DNA from: Octadecabacter antarcticus 307
GTDB lineage: Bacteria; Pseudomonadota; Alphaproteobacteria; Rhodobacterales; Rhodobacteraceae
NCBI RefSeq assembly: GCF_000155675.2
Contig: NC_020911.1
Location: 2,036,501-2,100,500 of the forward strand
Direction of reading: 5' to 3'
DNA length: 64,000 nucleotides
Each line of letters opens with the position of its first letter. Within the stretch, counting starts at the first letter, position 1. The notes below the pieces were generated by a model. It worked only from the letters and a program-made list of their open reading frames with translations, was not told the DNA's origin and searched no databases. Positions 35,680-44,955 of this stretch are shown here, piece by piece. A program made the translations under genes and the position numbers.

Positions 35680-35957
35680 TTTAGAATCCCACCCATGTAT
35701 TTTATTACTATAGATTTAAACGTAGAAATGGTTAAAAAAACGTCAATATATTTTAAGCTTAAGGTTGTATTATCTGCTTTACAATTTCTTAAGAAATTGT
35801 TTGAATTCTTGAGAAGAAACCTGTGTTGGCGGACAGGCAATAGCGCAAACCAGCGGTTGGAAATTAGGATAATCTTAAGCGCCATTGCGTTAGGACTGTG
35901 TCGGTTCGTCGGGGATTGGCCGGGCGTACTTGGTTTCGAAAGGGGTTGGCATCAACC
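35680..35957. other. AT-rich gap between the reductase and the GGDEF/EAL gene
   Basis: The stretch 35690-35820 is clearly poorer in G+C than the genes around it. A minus-strand frame of 86 codons is open here, but its product (Lys- and Asn-rich, no motif) looks like a by-product of the composition. Divergent promoters probably lie here. Confidence 0.4.
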
Positions 35958-38018
35958 ATGGCGGTCAGATCAATCAGGTCCACATTAGACATGGGCAGGC
36001 CCTCTTTAACCGTTGCTGACGCGTCGTTGGGCATCGTGCGACGCCTCATTGCGGCTGTTTGGGTCTTTGACATTGACCGCGCACGGGTTGTGTTAGCCAA
36101 CGATGCCGCTTGCAGCTTGTGGCAGGCGGACACCGAAGAAGAACTGTGTGCTCGCAATATGGCATTGGACATGACGCCGACGGTGGCCAATCGGCTCAAG
36201 CAATATCAAAGTGATTTCTCTCGCTCGGATGCGATTTTTACAGAACTCTGGACGTTGTATCCCAACGGTGAACCCATGGGCGTCATGGTTGTCTTTCGTG
36301 GATATCGCCTTGATGACGGGCGCATGGGGATGCAATGCGAGGCGCTGAGCGACGCTGAGGATCAGCCCGACAACCTGCGCAGCGCCGAGGCGCTGTTGCA
36401 CACCGATGTGATGATTACCTTGTTCTGCAGGGATGGGCCGCCGTTGTATATGAACCCTGCCGCGCGCAAGACATTTCGAGCGCCGCTACAGTCGTTTAAA
36501 GCTTTGCTGGTTGACCCGCAGGACTTTGCGCAGATGATGGCGCGCATTGACGATGTGGGCGAAAATCGGTTGCTTACGAAAGTGTACACCATTGCGGGGA
36601 CCCGATGGTTCGACCTTTCCATCAAAAGCTGTTCAGACGCGGTGACGGGGCAACCTGCGATCCTGCTCACCGCCATTGATGTCAGCGAACTCAAAGAAGC
36701 CCGCGACACCGCGCGACATCTCGCGCAGCGCGATCAACTGACAAACCTGCACAATCGATCCTATCTACAGAGTTATCTTGAAGGGCGCGAAGGCCGTGGC
36801 GACACCGCTGGCTGCGCGGTGATCTTCTTTGATGTGGATCGCTTTAAACTGATTAATGACCGCTATGGCCATGACGCGGGCGATACCGTACTTAAACAAA
36901 TTGCCACTCGTGCGCGCGCAGTTCTGAGCCCGCAAGATTTGGTCGCGCGTCTGGGTGGTGATGAATTTGTGATCGTCATTGACGGTGACAGTTCCAAAGC
37001 GACGCTTGAATTGCAGGTGGAAAAACGGCGGCACGCAATCTCCAAAACGATTTTGCACGACAAGACCCGCATCGACGCCACGATCAGCGTAGGGATCGCT
37101 GGACATTCGTCTGACACAGACAGTTTCTCGACTGTGATGCGTCAGGCCGACATCGCGCTTTATGCCTCCAAACAGGGTGGCCGAAACTGCACCACGTTTT
37201 TTACTACCGAAATGGGCGATGCCGCGATCGCCCGCGATAAGATTGAGGCTGCGCTCAGTCATGCTGTTTTGGCGGAGGAATTTATTCTGCATTATCAGCC
37301 CCGCCTCGATATCAAATCAGGAAAGATCGTGGGCGCCGAAGGTTTGGTGCGCTGGCTGCACCCCGAACGGGGCATGGTTATGCCGGACGTGTTCATCCCG
37401 ATCTGCGAAGAGACTGGCTTGATTGACGAATTGGGTCGCATTGTTCTGGAAATCGGCTGCACCCAAGCGATTGCATGGCATCAAGCGGGGCTCGATCTTG
37501 ATGTCTCATTGAATGTGTCGCCGCGCCAGTTTTCCGACCCGGGGTTCGTGACAACGTTGCAAGACCTCGCGGCGAAGCCGGGTTTCCCGCACGGCAGGAT
37601 TGAGCTTGAGATCACAGAGACAGTGCTGATTGGCGAACACAACCAGATTGCCGAAAAGCTGCGGGCGATCACAGCAATCGGGTATCGCATCGCGATTGAT
37701 GACTTTGGCACTGGCTATTCCAACCTGTCTTATATTTCGCGTTTTCCGCTGACCTGTCTGAAAATTGACCGCTCGTTCATTGACCAATTGCCGGCCTCGG
37801 GCCCGATCGTCCAGCTGATCCTGACCCTCGGCCAGCAAATTGGTGCGACAGTCGTTTCCGAAGGCGTCGAAACGCAGGAACAATTGGATTGGTTGACAGA
37901 TAACAACTGTGGAGAAGCGCAAGGTTACCTCATCACGCGGCCCCTGGCGGTGGGTGATTTTGAACGTTTCGTGCAGACGTTCGCGCCATCAGGCCAGCTG
38001 GGTAACGATGATTACTAG
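35958..38018 (+). CDS. PAS-GGDEF-EAL protein (cyclic-di-GMP turnover)
   Basis: About 686 residues from MAVRSIRSTLDMGRPSL; GTG at 35898 is an alternative start. After two PAS-like regions, the GGDEF domain has an intact RLGGDEFVIVI active site, so cyclase activity is possible. The EAL domain keeps NVSPRQF, ELEITETVLIG, DDFGTGYSNLSY and LKIDRSFI, but the signature is EGLVRW (AEGLVRW) instead of EALVRW. EGL variants can remain active. No membrane segment is obvious, so it probably acts in the cytoplasm. Confidence 0.88.
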   Translation: MAVRSIRSTLDMGRPSLTVADASLGIVRRLIAAVWVFDIDRARVVLANDAACSLWQADTEEELCARNMALDMTPTVANRLKQYQSDFSRSDAIFTELWTLYPNGEPMGVMVVFRGYRLDDGRMGMQCEALSDAEDQPDNLRSAEALLHTDVMITLFCRDGPPLYMNPAARKTFRAPLQSFKALLVDPQDFAQMMARIDDVGENRLLTKVYTIAGTRWFDLSIKSCSDAVTGQPAILLTAIDVSELKEARDTARHLAQRDQLTNLHNRSYLQSYLEGREGRGDTAGCAVIFFDVDRFKLINDRYGHDAGDTVLKQIATRARAVLSPQDLVARLGGDEFVIVIDGDSSKATLELQVEKRRHAISKTILHDKTRIDATISVGIAGHSSDTDSFSTVMRQADIALYASKQGGRNCTTFFTTEMGDAAIARDKIEAALSHAVLAEEFILHYQPRLDIKSGKIVGAEGLVRWLHPERGMVMPDVFIPICEETGLIDELGRIVLEIGCTQAIAWHQAGLDLDVSLNVSPRQFSDPGFVTTLQDLAAKPGFPHGRIELEITETVLIGEHNQIAEKLRAITAIGYRIAIDDFGTGYSNLSYISRFPLTCLKIDRSFIDQLPASGPIVQLILTLGQQIGATVVSEGVETQEQLDWLTDNNCGEAQGYLITRPLAVGDFERFVQTFAPSGQLGNDDY

Positions 38019-38085
38019 CGCCTGACCCACTCCGAACCTAGACGTTGCCTGTGATCTGCTGTCTGGTGGCGCAAATGCAGGGGGA

Positions 38086-39789
38086 TTGCACATGGCCGAA
38101 CTCACAACGCGAATTGCGCAGGGGCGGGGCGACGCTCCGGCAGATTTGGTTCTACGTGGCGCTCAGGTGTTTGACGTCATCACCGGCGAGATGCTGGACG
38201 GTGACGTGGCAATTTGCGGCGATACGATTGTTGGCACCTGCGCGGATTACGACGGCCGTGAGGTCGTAGATGTCACTGGCCTCACCCTCGTGCCCGGTTT
38301 CATCGACACGCATCTGCATATTGAAAGCAGTCTTGTTACGCCGTTTGAATTTGACCGCCTCGTCACACCGCTTGGCGTGACCACCGCGATCTGTGATCCC
38401 CATGAAATTGCAAACGTTTTGGGCGTCGCGGGTATCCAGTATTTTCTTGCGGCGGCGCTTGAAACAGTTCTGGATATCCGCGTCAACCTCAGCTCCTGTG
38501 TGCCCTCGACCGACATGGAGACGTCTGGCGCGCGGATTGAGGCGGCGGACCTGATCCCGTTGCGCGACCACGCGGCCGTGATTGGTCTGGCTGAGGTAAT
38601 GAATTATCCCGGAGTGATCCACCAAGACCCAAGGATAATGGCGAAGCTAGAGATGTTTAAAGGCGGCCATATTGACGGCCACGCGCCCATGTTGTCGGGG
38701 AAAGATCTCAACGCCTACATCGCTGCTGGCATTCGCACTGAACACGAAGCCACGACTGCCGATGAAGCCCGTGAAAAGCTGCAAAAAGGGCTGCGCGTGC
38801 TGATCCGCGAGGGCTCGGTGTCCAAAGATCTTGACGCGCTTTTGCCTCTGCTCAATGAACGGACAGCCAGCTATATGTGCTTTTGCACCGATGATCGAAA
38901 CCCGTTGGATATCGGCGAACACGGACATCTGGATTACATGATCCGCACCGCCATCGCGCGCGGCACGTCGCCTGTCGCCGTCTACCGCGCCGCGTCGTTG
39001 TCGGCTGCCGAAGCGTTTGGATTAAAGGATCGCGGGCTTATCGCACCGGGGCAGCGTGCCGATATCGCCGCCCTTGGCAGTTTGGAAAATTGCGATGCGA
39101 AAATGACGTTTTGCGGCGGGATCCACGCCGCTGAAGCTGCGTTTTACGCACGCAAGATCACCCCCCCCATTGGGCGCAAGTCCGTCAAGGCTCCCAGCGT
39201 CACGGCGGTCGATTTTCGCACCACATCCAACCGCGCAGAGACCGACGTGATCGGCGTCATCCCTGGCAAAATCATCACCGACCATCTGTATGAAGTTATC
39301 GAGCCGCGAAACGGTGACAAAGCGCCCGACATCGCCCGCGACCTGATCAAAATCGCCGTCATCGAGCGCCACGGAATCAACGGCAACATCGCCACGGGCT
39401 TTGTCAAAGGCTTTGGTCTCACACGCGGCGCCATTGCATCCACCGTCTGCCACGATCATCACAACATCGCCTGTGTTGGTGCAAATTACCATGATATGGC
39501 GCTGGCCGCCAATCGCATGACTGTGCTTGAGGGTGGTTTTGTCGTCACTGAAAACGGGAAAATCCTAGCCGAACTCGCACTCCCCGTCGCAGGCCTTATG
39601 AGCCTTGAGCCTTTCGAACACGTCCGCGAAAAACTTGAAATCCTGCGTGCTGCTGCCAAATCGTTAGGCGTCACACTTGAAGAACCGTTCCTGCAACTGT
39701 CGTTCCTCGCGTTGCCGGTGATTCCAATGCTGAAAATCACCGACCGTGGCATGGTCGACGTCGCCAAATTCGAAATCATCGCGTCCTAA
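38086..39789 (+). CDS. ade: Adenine deaminase
   Basis: A 567-residue amidohydrolase that converts adenine to hypoxanthine. Family motifs: [19 protein letters not shown] with the metal-binding Hx[60 protein letters not shown], and the C-terminal [10 protein letters not shown]. Length is normal. It includes a run of eight C (39161-39168) that is in frame, so long C runs here are not always associated with shifts. It stands alone. Confidence 0.93.
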   Translation: MHMAELTTRIAQGRGDAPADLVLRGAQVFDVITGEMLDGDVAICGDTIVGTCADYDGREVVDVTGLTLVPGFIDTHLHIESSLVTPFEFDRLVTPLGVTTAICDPHEIANVLGVAGIQYFLAAALETVLDIRVNLSSCVPSTDMETSGARIEAADLIPLRDHAAVIGLAEVMNYPGVIHQDPRIMAKLEMFKGGHIDGHAPMLSGKDLNAYIAAGIRTEHEATTADEAREKLQKGLRVLIREGSVSKDLDALLPLLNERTASYMCFCTDDRNPLDIGEHGHLDYMIRTAIARGTSPVAVYRAASLSAAEAFGLKDRGLIAPGQRADIAALGSLENCDAKMTFCGGIHAAEAAFYARKITPPIGRKSVKAPSVTAVDFRTTSNRAETDVIGVIPGKIITDHLYEVIEPRNGDKAPDIARDLIKIAVIERHGINGNIATGFVKGFGLTRGAIASTVCHDHHNIACVGANYHDMALAANRMTVLEGGFVVTENGKILAELALPVAGLMSLEPFEHVREKLEILRAAAKSLGVTLEEPFLQLSFLALPVIPMLKITDRGMVDVAKFEIIAS

Positions 39790-39939
39790 ACACTGTTCCC
39801 CGTCTTTGTTTTAAAATATCTAAGGTTCCAAAGCCAAGATCGAAAGCCAAGATCCGAAGTCAGGTGTCTGAAGGACGGAGCATTGCGCCAGAGCCATGAG
39901 GGTGCGGGTTGCGCGCCTTTCACGCTCGCGGCACGCGCA

Positions 39940-40815
39940 TCACAACCCGTTCACAGGCACCTTCAGCACCGGATTTCCGTCCTTATCTGTCGGCACATGG
40001 CCCGCCCGCATGTTCACCTGTAATGCGGGTATGATCAGTTTTGGTACCGCCAGTTGCGCGTCGCGATCTGTTCGAAACTTGATGAAATCTTCGCGGGACT
40101 TTCCGCCGCCCACATGGATGTTGGTCGCCCGTTGGTCCGCTACGGTGGTTTCCCACGCAATCGCGCGGCCATTTGGCCCGTAATCGTGGCACATGAACAG
40201 GCGCATATCGTCGGGTAGTGCCAGTACTTTTTGGATGCTGTCATACAATTCACCCGCGTCACCACCTGGGAAATCTGCCCGCGCTGATCCGCCGTCGGGC
40301 ATGAACAGCGTGTCCCCGACAAACGCGGCGTTCCCCATCACATGCACCATACAAGCAGGCGTATGCCCTGGTGTGGCCATGACAAAACAGCTCATCTCGC
40401 CAACGGTGTAGGTGTCGCCGTCGCTGAACAGTGCATCAAACTGCGACCCGTCGCGCTGGAATTCCGTGCCCTCGTTAAACACTTTGCCAAAGGTTTCCTG
40501 CACCACCATGATCTTTTCACCAACGCCGATCTTGCCGCCTAGCTTGTCTTGCAAATAGGGCGCAGCGCTCAGGTGGTCCGCGTGCACATGGGTCTCAATA
40601 ATCCAGTCCAGCACCAGCCCGCGTTCGCCAATCCGCGCAATCAGCTGATCGGCGTTTTGCGATGTGATGCGTCCGGCGGCGTAATCAATATCCATCACGC
40701 TGTCGATAATCGCGCAATGATCCGAATTTGGGTCCTTGGCGATATAGCTGATTGTGTTAGTATCATTGTCAAAGAATCCTTCGACGTGCGCCTTAATTTC
40801 CATGTTTACGGTCAT
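39940..40815 (-). CDS. MBL-fold hydrolase, persulfide dioxygenase/Blh type
   Basis: A 291-residue metallo-beta-lactamase fold protein. Metal ligands: ETHVHADHLSAAPYL, ATPGHTPACMVHVM and VGDTLFMPDGGSARADFPGGD; the last block with MCHDYGPNG is characteristic of ETHE1-like persulfide dioxygenases and Blh of the BigR regulon. Its start overlaps the stop of the YeeE-type gene upstream, so all three genes at 39940-41695 form one operon, probably for handling sulfide or persulfide. Confidence 0.88.
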   Translation of the reverse strand: MTVNMEIKAHVEGFFDNDTNTISYIAKDPNSDHCAIIDSVMDIDYAAGRITSQNADQLIARIGERGLVLDWIIETHVHADHLSAAPYLQDKLGGKIGVGEKIMVVQETFGKVFNEGTEFQRDGSQFDALFSDGDTYTVGEMSCFVMATPGHTPACMVHVMGNAAFVGDTLFMPDGGSARADFPGGDAGELYDSIQKVLALPDDMRLFMCHDYGPNGRAIAWETTVADQRATNIHVGGGKSREDFIKFRTDRDAQLAVPKLIIPALQVNMRAGHVPTDKDGNPVLKVPVNGL

Positions 40816-41249
40816 GCTGTATGTCCCAACGGTTGTGATCTTGATTTAATGGCCTTGGCAATAACGATGCCAGCGATCATCGCGCCCGTAAAGGTCAGCA
40901 CGGCAGGGTCCAGCGTTCCGATGACGGGCAACGCCCCACCGGGGCAGAACCCAGCGACGCCCCAACCGATGCCAAACGCAGCCGAACCTGCGATCAGCGG
41001 CACATCAATACGGAGCAGCGTTGACAGGTGGAATATGTCGGCCATACGTGGGGCAGGACGGCGCAAAACGATGCGATATCCCAACGCAGTGACGCCCAAT
41101 GCACCGCCCATAACAAACGCCAGCGACGGATCCCATGTTCCGGCAACATCAAAGAAGTTCAACACCTTGGCAGGGTTTGCCATGCCACCCAAGATTATGC
41201 CGAACCCAAAAATTAACCCGGATTCATAAGTCATCAAAAACCGCATCAT
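40812..41249 (-). CDS. YeeE/YedE-type sulfur transporter subunit (second half-size protein)
   Basis: A 145-residue membrane protein from MMRFLMTYESGLIFGFGIIL. Repeated GMANPAKVLNFFD and GFCPGGALPVIG segments mark the YeeE/YedE (DUF395/DUF6691) fold; the Cys in GFCPGG is the usual conserved thiol. Several hydrophobic helices. It overlaps its neighbours on both sides by four bases. Together with the next gene it likely makes a two-part thiosulfate or sulfur-compound channel. Confidence 0.85.
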   Translation of the reverse strand: MMRFLMTYESGLIFGFGIILGGMANPAKVLNFFDVAGTWDPSLAFVMGGALGVTALGYRIVLRRPAPRMADIFHLSTLLRIDVPLIAGSAAFGIGWGVAGFCPGGALPVIGTLDPAVLTFTGAMIAGIVIAKAIKSRSQPLGHTA

Positions 41250-41695
41250 GCCGGCCCCCCAATCACATGGCGCGTAACGTAAACCGTCACAACTGCCGCG
41301 AACATAAACACCACCGTGGCCACAACGGATCTCGGCGACAAACGCGCGATGCCACAGACGCCGTGCCCTGATGTGCATCCGCCGCCAAATGTCACGCCTA
41401 CCCCGACGATCAACCCGCCAATAATCATAGCTGCCGTCGAAACCGGCACTTGAACCGTCACCGATTGCCCGATGATTGACCAAACGAGCACGGGCGCGCT
41501 AACCATTCCGGCAAGCAGGCTTGCGCGCCAGCCCCATTCGCTGCGCGACGTTGGCATAAGAAAGCCCGCCAAAATGCCAGTTGCGCCCATGAGCCGACCA
41601 AAATTCGCCATCAGCAGAACGGACGCCAGCCCGATCAAAATGCCACCCCCAAGGGAGGCGAGGGGTGTAAAGTCAGTTGGCATAGCGGTCCTCAT
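41246..41695 (-). CDS. YeeE/YedE-type sulfur transporter subunit (first half-size protein)
   Basis: A 149-residue membrane protein, MRTAMPTDFTPLASLGGGIL, with GLASVLLMANFGRLMGATGIL and the conserved GVTFGGGCTSGHGVCGIARL block holding the thiol Cys residues. First gene of the sulfur operon. The BigR-type regulator that usually sits nearby is not in view. Confidence 0.87.
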   Translation of the reverse strand: MRTAMPTDFTPLASLGGGILIGLASVLLMANFGRLMGATGILAGFLMPTSRSEWGWRASLLAGMVSAPVLVWSIIGQSVTVQVPVSTAAMIIGGLIVGVGVTFGGGCTSGHGVCGIARLSPRSVVATVVFMFAAVVTVYVTRHVIGGPA

Positions 41696-41748
41696 GAATG
41701 GGTCCGCTTAACGTACGCTTGAAACGCGATATTACAACTGCTCGCGCG

Positions 41749-42393
41749 TCAGGCTAACGTGCCGTCCGGCGCAAGTGTTAACGTCGCAGGCAGCGCCTTA
41801 TCCAGCACGCTTTGTGCGTTCGGGACATCGTTGCTTGTGGCACGCCGCGTGGCTGCTGTGCGGCTTAAACCATGCCCTAACCAGCGTTGGATCAGCCGCG
41901 CGCGTAAATCTTCCATTGGCACGTCAAGGCGCACAGACAGCGTCCAAAGCGACGCCAGATCGAACCAAGGCGCATCGTCATACAGCAAATAATTGCCTTC
42001 AACGATGATCACTTCGGCGCTGGCGGGGACGATCCGCGCCCCAGCAATTGAAATGTCGCGCGTGCGATCAAACGTCGGCACCGCCACGTCGGCGCGCTCT
42101 TTCAGGCGGCGCACTATATGCACAAACCCTGCACCATCGAACGTCTGCGGTGCGCCTTTGCGGTGTAGCTGGCCACGTTCCTCAAGAACCTGATTGTCCA
42201 GATGAAACCCGTCTTGTGGCACCACCACAGTTTGACATTTCTGCGCGTTGAGCCGCCGCGCCAGTTCATCCGCCAACATGGTCTTTCCGCTGGCAGGCGG
42301 GCCTGCAATCGCGACCAAAACACGTGCAGGTCCCTGACGCAGCGGCTGGATGCGCTCAGCCAATAGGTTTACTTGGGGGGTCAGATTAATCAT
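41749..42393 (-). CDS. P-loop nucleoside/uridine kinase-like protein
   Basis: A 214-residue kinase of the uridine kinase/PanK-like P-loop family. Walker A is AIAGPPASGKTMLADELA; VVPQDGFHLDN and the RKGAPQTFDGAGF segment form the substrate region; VIIVEGNYLLYDDAPW is the Walker-B-like strand. Related genes are labelled nucleoside/nucleotide kinase or fructose-type kinase. The actual substrate cannot be told. Confidence 0.78.
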   Translation of the reverse strand: MINLTPQVNLLAERIQPLRQGPARVLVAIAGPPASGKTMLADELARRLNAQKCQTVVVPQDGFHLDNQVLEERGQLHRKGAPQTFDGAGFVHIVRRLKERADVAVPTFDRTRDISIAGARIVPASAEVIIVEGNYLLYDDAPWFDLASLWTLSVRLDVPMEDLRARLIQRWLGHGLSRTAATRRATSNDVPNAQSVLDKALPATLTLAPDGTLA

Positions 42394-42452
42394 GTCGGTA
42401 ACTCCTCGGGGTCATGCTTGCACAGATCACAGACTTCGCCGCAAAGGGCGCG

Positions 42453-43139
42453 CTAGCGGGGCGGCAAATTTCGGCACGCGTCCTTGCGAAGGGAAGGTTT
42501 CATCTTGTCGCCATGGGCATCCAAAAACGCCCAAACCCGTGGCGCGTCGTGGCGGCCCAATTCGCGCAACCACCAAGAAACGGACTTTTGAATGAACCAC
42601 GCTTGGTCGTTGGTGTATGCTGCCGCCCAGCCCAAAATACGTTCCCGCGCTGCCAGATCATCCGGCTTGGGGTTGTTCATTTTCGTCCACGGCAAGGTCA
42701 TGACCATCGCCGCACGCTTGGTCCAGATATGCTCTGACGTGGTCCAGCTTTCGACGACGTCCAGCCGCGATGGGTCTGCCAACAACCGGCGCGCGCCCGC
42801 ACCGCAGACGTGATCGGCAATCGCCCAAGCATCAAATTGCGGCACCCATGACGTGATCAACGCCCACGCGTCGTCGTCGGGATTGATCCGCGCCTGCACC
42901 AATAATTTAGCCGCCGCAACGCGGGCTTCGTGGACGTTGCTGTCCCAAAGCTCAGCCGCCAGCGCCAATCTGTCGTCAACCGACAAATCCGACCGCCAAG
43001 TTTTGACCGCCGCATCTAATGCGGCGTTGGGCACGCCAAAATAAATACGGTCAGCCCTGTGGTGGGATTTCATTTCAACTGCTTTTTGCCCGTCGCCTTC
43101 GATTTGCAGAATGGCAATCGCATCTTCAATAGGGATCAT
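42453..43139 (-). CDS. AlkD-like DNA alkylation repair protein
   Basis: A 228-residue HEAT-repeat protein starting at MIPIEDAIAILQIEGDG (43139), whose ATG overlaps the glmS stop; a longer upstream frame would lie inside glmS. Helical repeats include SVDDRLALAAELWDSNVHEA, AWALITSWVPQFDAWAIADH and WFIQKSVSWWLRELGRHD, the latter typical of AlkD, which excises alkylated purines. Coupling to glmS is probably positional. Confidence 0.85.
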   Translation of the reverse strand: MIPIEDAIAILQIEGDGQKAVEMKSHHRADRIYFGVPNAALDAAVKTWRSDLSVDDRLALAAELWDSNVHEARVAAAKLLVQARINPDDDAWALITSWVPQFDAWAIADHVCGAGARRLLADPSRLDVVESWTTSEHIWTKRAAMVMTLPWTKMNNPKPDDLAARERILGWAAAYTNDQAWFIQKSVSWWLRELGRHDAPRVWAFLDAHGDKMKPSLRKDACRNLPPR

Positions 43140-44953
43140 TCGACTGTTACCGATTTGGCCAAATTGCGTGGCTGATCCACGTCGGTGCCTTTGGCAACGG
43201 CCGTATGATAGGCCAACAATTGGGCTGGGATTGCATAAAGGATTGGCGCGACGAAGGGGGCAACTTCGGGCATCAGGATCGTGTCCCATACCCCAGGTCC
43301 CGCCTCTTTTGCGCCCTGCTTGTCTGTGATCAACAATACCTTTCCACCGCGCGCCATGACTTCTTGCATGTTCGAAATCGTCTTTTCGAACAGCGCGTCG
43401 CGCGGCGCCATGACGATGACAGGCACGTGTTCATCGACCAGTGCGATTGGCCCATGTTTAAGTTCACCTGATGCATAAGCTTCTGCGTGTATATAACTGA
43501 TTTCTTTCAGTTTTAATGCGCCTTCGTGGGCTAAGGCATACATCGGTCCTCGGCCCAAAAACAGGATGTCGCGTGCTTCTGCCAGCTTGCGTGACATAGT
43601 TTTCATGCGCTCGCCGAGGGCCAACGCATGGCTCATTAAGCCGGGCACAGACTTTACTTGCTCCAGCGCTTCGGCCACTTGATCGGCGTTCATGTGTCCA
43701 CGATCCTGAGCGGCCTTGATTGCCAAAATCGCAAGCACTGTCAGCTGGCACGTGAACGCCTTTGTTGACGCGACGCCAATCTCTGTGCCTGCCAGAATCG
43801 GTAGCGGCAAATCGCTTTCGCGCGCGATTGAACTTTCGGGAACGTTCACCACTGACACTATCTTGTCGACCTTGCCTTCACAGTATCGCAACGCCGCCAA
43901 GGTGTCCGCCGTCTCACCCGATTGGCTGACGAACAACGCGGCTGTGCCTTTCGGGATCGGAGGCTCACGGTAGCGGAATTCGGATGCGACATCGATCTCG
44001 ACGGGCAGGCGGGCAATTTGTTCGAACCAGTATTTCGCCACAAGGCAGGCGTAGAATGCGGTGCCACAAGCCACCATTGTAAGGCGATCAATCTGTGCGA
44101 AATCCAGACCCGGATCGGGCAATACGATGTTGCCATCCTGAATATAATACCCCAGCGCATTGGTCAGCACCGACGGCTGTTCGGCGATTTCTTTCGCCAT
44201 GAAATGCTTATGGCCGCCTTTGTCGACAGACGCAGTATCAATCCTGACAATACGAATTTCGCGGTTGGCAATCCGACCTTCGCTGTCGCGGATTTCTAAC
44301 GATGCCCGCGTGATGACGGCCCAGTCACCTTCGTCCAGATAAGTGATTTGGTCCGTCATTGGCGCCAGCGCAATCGCGTCCGAACCGACGAACATTTCGC
44401 CGTCACCGTGCCCGATTGCCAGTGGCGACCCCTTGCGGGCCGCGATCATCAGATCGTCTTCGCCTTCAAACAGAAAACACAGCGCATAGGCGCCGCGCAG
44501 GCGGGTAATTGTCTGTTCAGCGGCGTCGCGCGGGCTAAGCCCCTGATCTAGATAGCTTTGAGCCAAAAGCGCGACGGTTTCGGTATCAGTATCGGTCTCG
44601 TACCCAATGCCTTTTTGGGATAAATATTCACGCAGTTCACGAAAGTTCTCAATAATACCGTTGTGAACCACAGCCACGCGTCTGGTCTGATGCGGGTGTG
44701 CATTTTTCACGTTGGCTTCGCCATGGGTCGCCCACCGAGTGTGCCCGATGCCGGATTTTCCCGCCAACGGTTCATGCACCAGCAGATCCTGTAGATTAAC
44801 CAGTTTTCCCACCGCGCGGCGGCGATCGAGAACGCCGCCGTTAACCGTTGCGATTCCCGCGCTGTCATAGCCGCGATATTCGAGCCGTTTCAGCGCTTCG
44901 ACAAGGATCGGTGCCGCTTCGTGCCGCCCAAGGATACCCACAATTCCGCACAT
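43136..44953 (-). CDS. glmS: Glutamine-fructose-6-phosphate aminotransferase (isomerizing)
   Basis: A 605-residue enzyme making glucosamine-6-phosphate, the entry to peptidoglycan and lipopolysaccharide precursors. The N-terminal glutaminase begins MCGIVGILGRHEAA with Cys as nucleophile after Met removal. Two SIS sugar-binding domains follow (SQSGETADTLAALRYCE; FLGRGPMYALAHEGALKLKE) and the C-terminus ends DVDQPRNLAKSVTVE. It is two bases downstream of glmU, forming a glmU-glmS-AlkD-like operon. Confidence 0.96.
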   Translation of the reverse strand: MCGIVGILGRHEAAPILVEALKRLEYRGYDSAGIATVNGGVLDRRRAVGKLVNLQDLLVHEPLAGKSGIGHTRWATHGEANVKNAHPHQTRRVAVVHNGIIENFRELREYLSQKGIGYETDTDTETVALLAQSYLDQGLSPRDAAEQTITRLRGAYALCFLFEGEDDLMIAARKGSPLAIGHGDGEMFVGSDAIALAPMTDQITYLDEGDWAVITRASLEIRDSEGRIANREIRIVRIDTASVDKGGHKHFMAKEIAEQPSVLTNALGYYIQDGNIVLPDPGLDFAQIDRLTMVACGTAFYACLVAKYWFEQIARLPVEIDVASEFRYREPPIPKGTAALFVSQSGETADTLAALRYCEGKVDKIVSVVNVPESSIARESDLPLPILAGTEIGVASTKAFTCQLTVLAILAIKAAQDRGHMNADQVAEALEQVKSVPGLMSHALALGERMKTMSRKLAEARDILFLGRGPMYALAHEGALKLKEISYIHAEAYASGELKHGPIALVDEHVPVIVMAPRDALFEKTISNMQEVMARGGKVLLITDKQGAKEAGPGVWDTILMPEVAPFVAPILYAIPAQLLAYHTAVAKGTDVDQPRNLAKSVTVE

Positions 44954-44955
44954 TC

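Noticed and set aside
35625..35885. Minus-strand 86-residue protein in the AT-rich gap
   Set aside because: No motif, low-complexity composition, and it overlaps the start of the ribonucleotide reductase in another frame.
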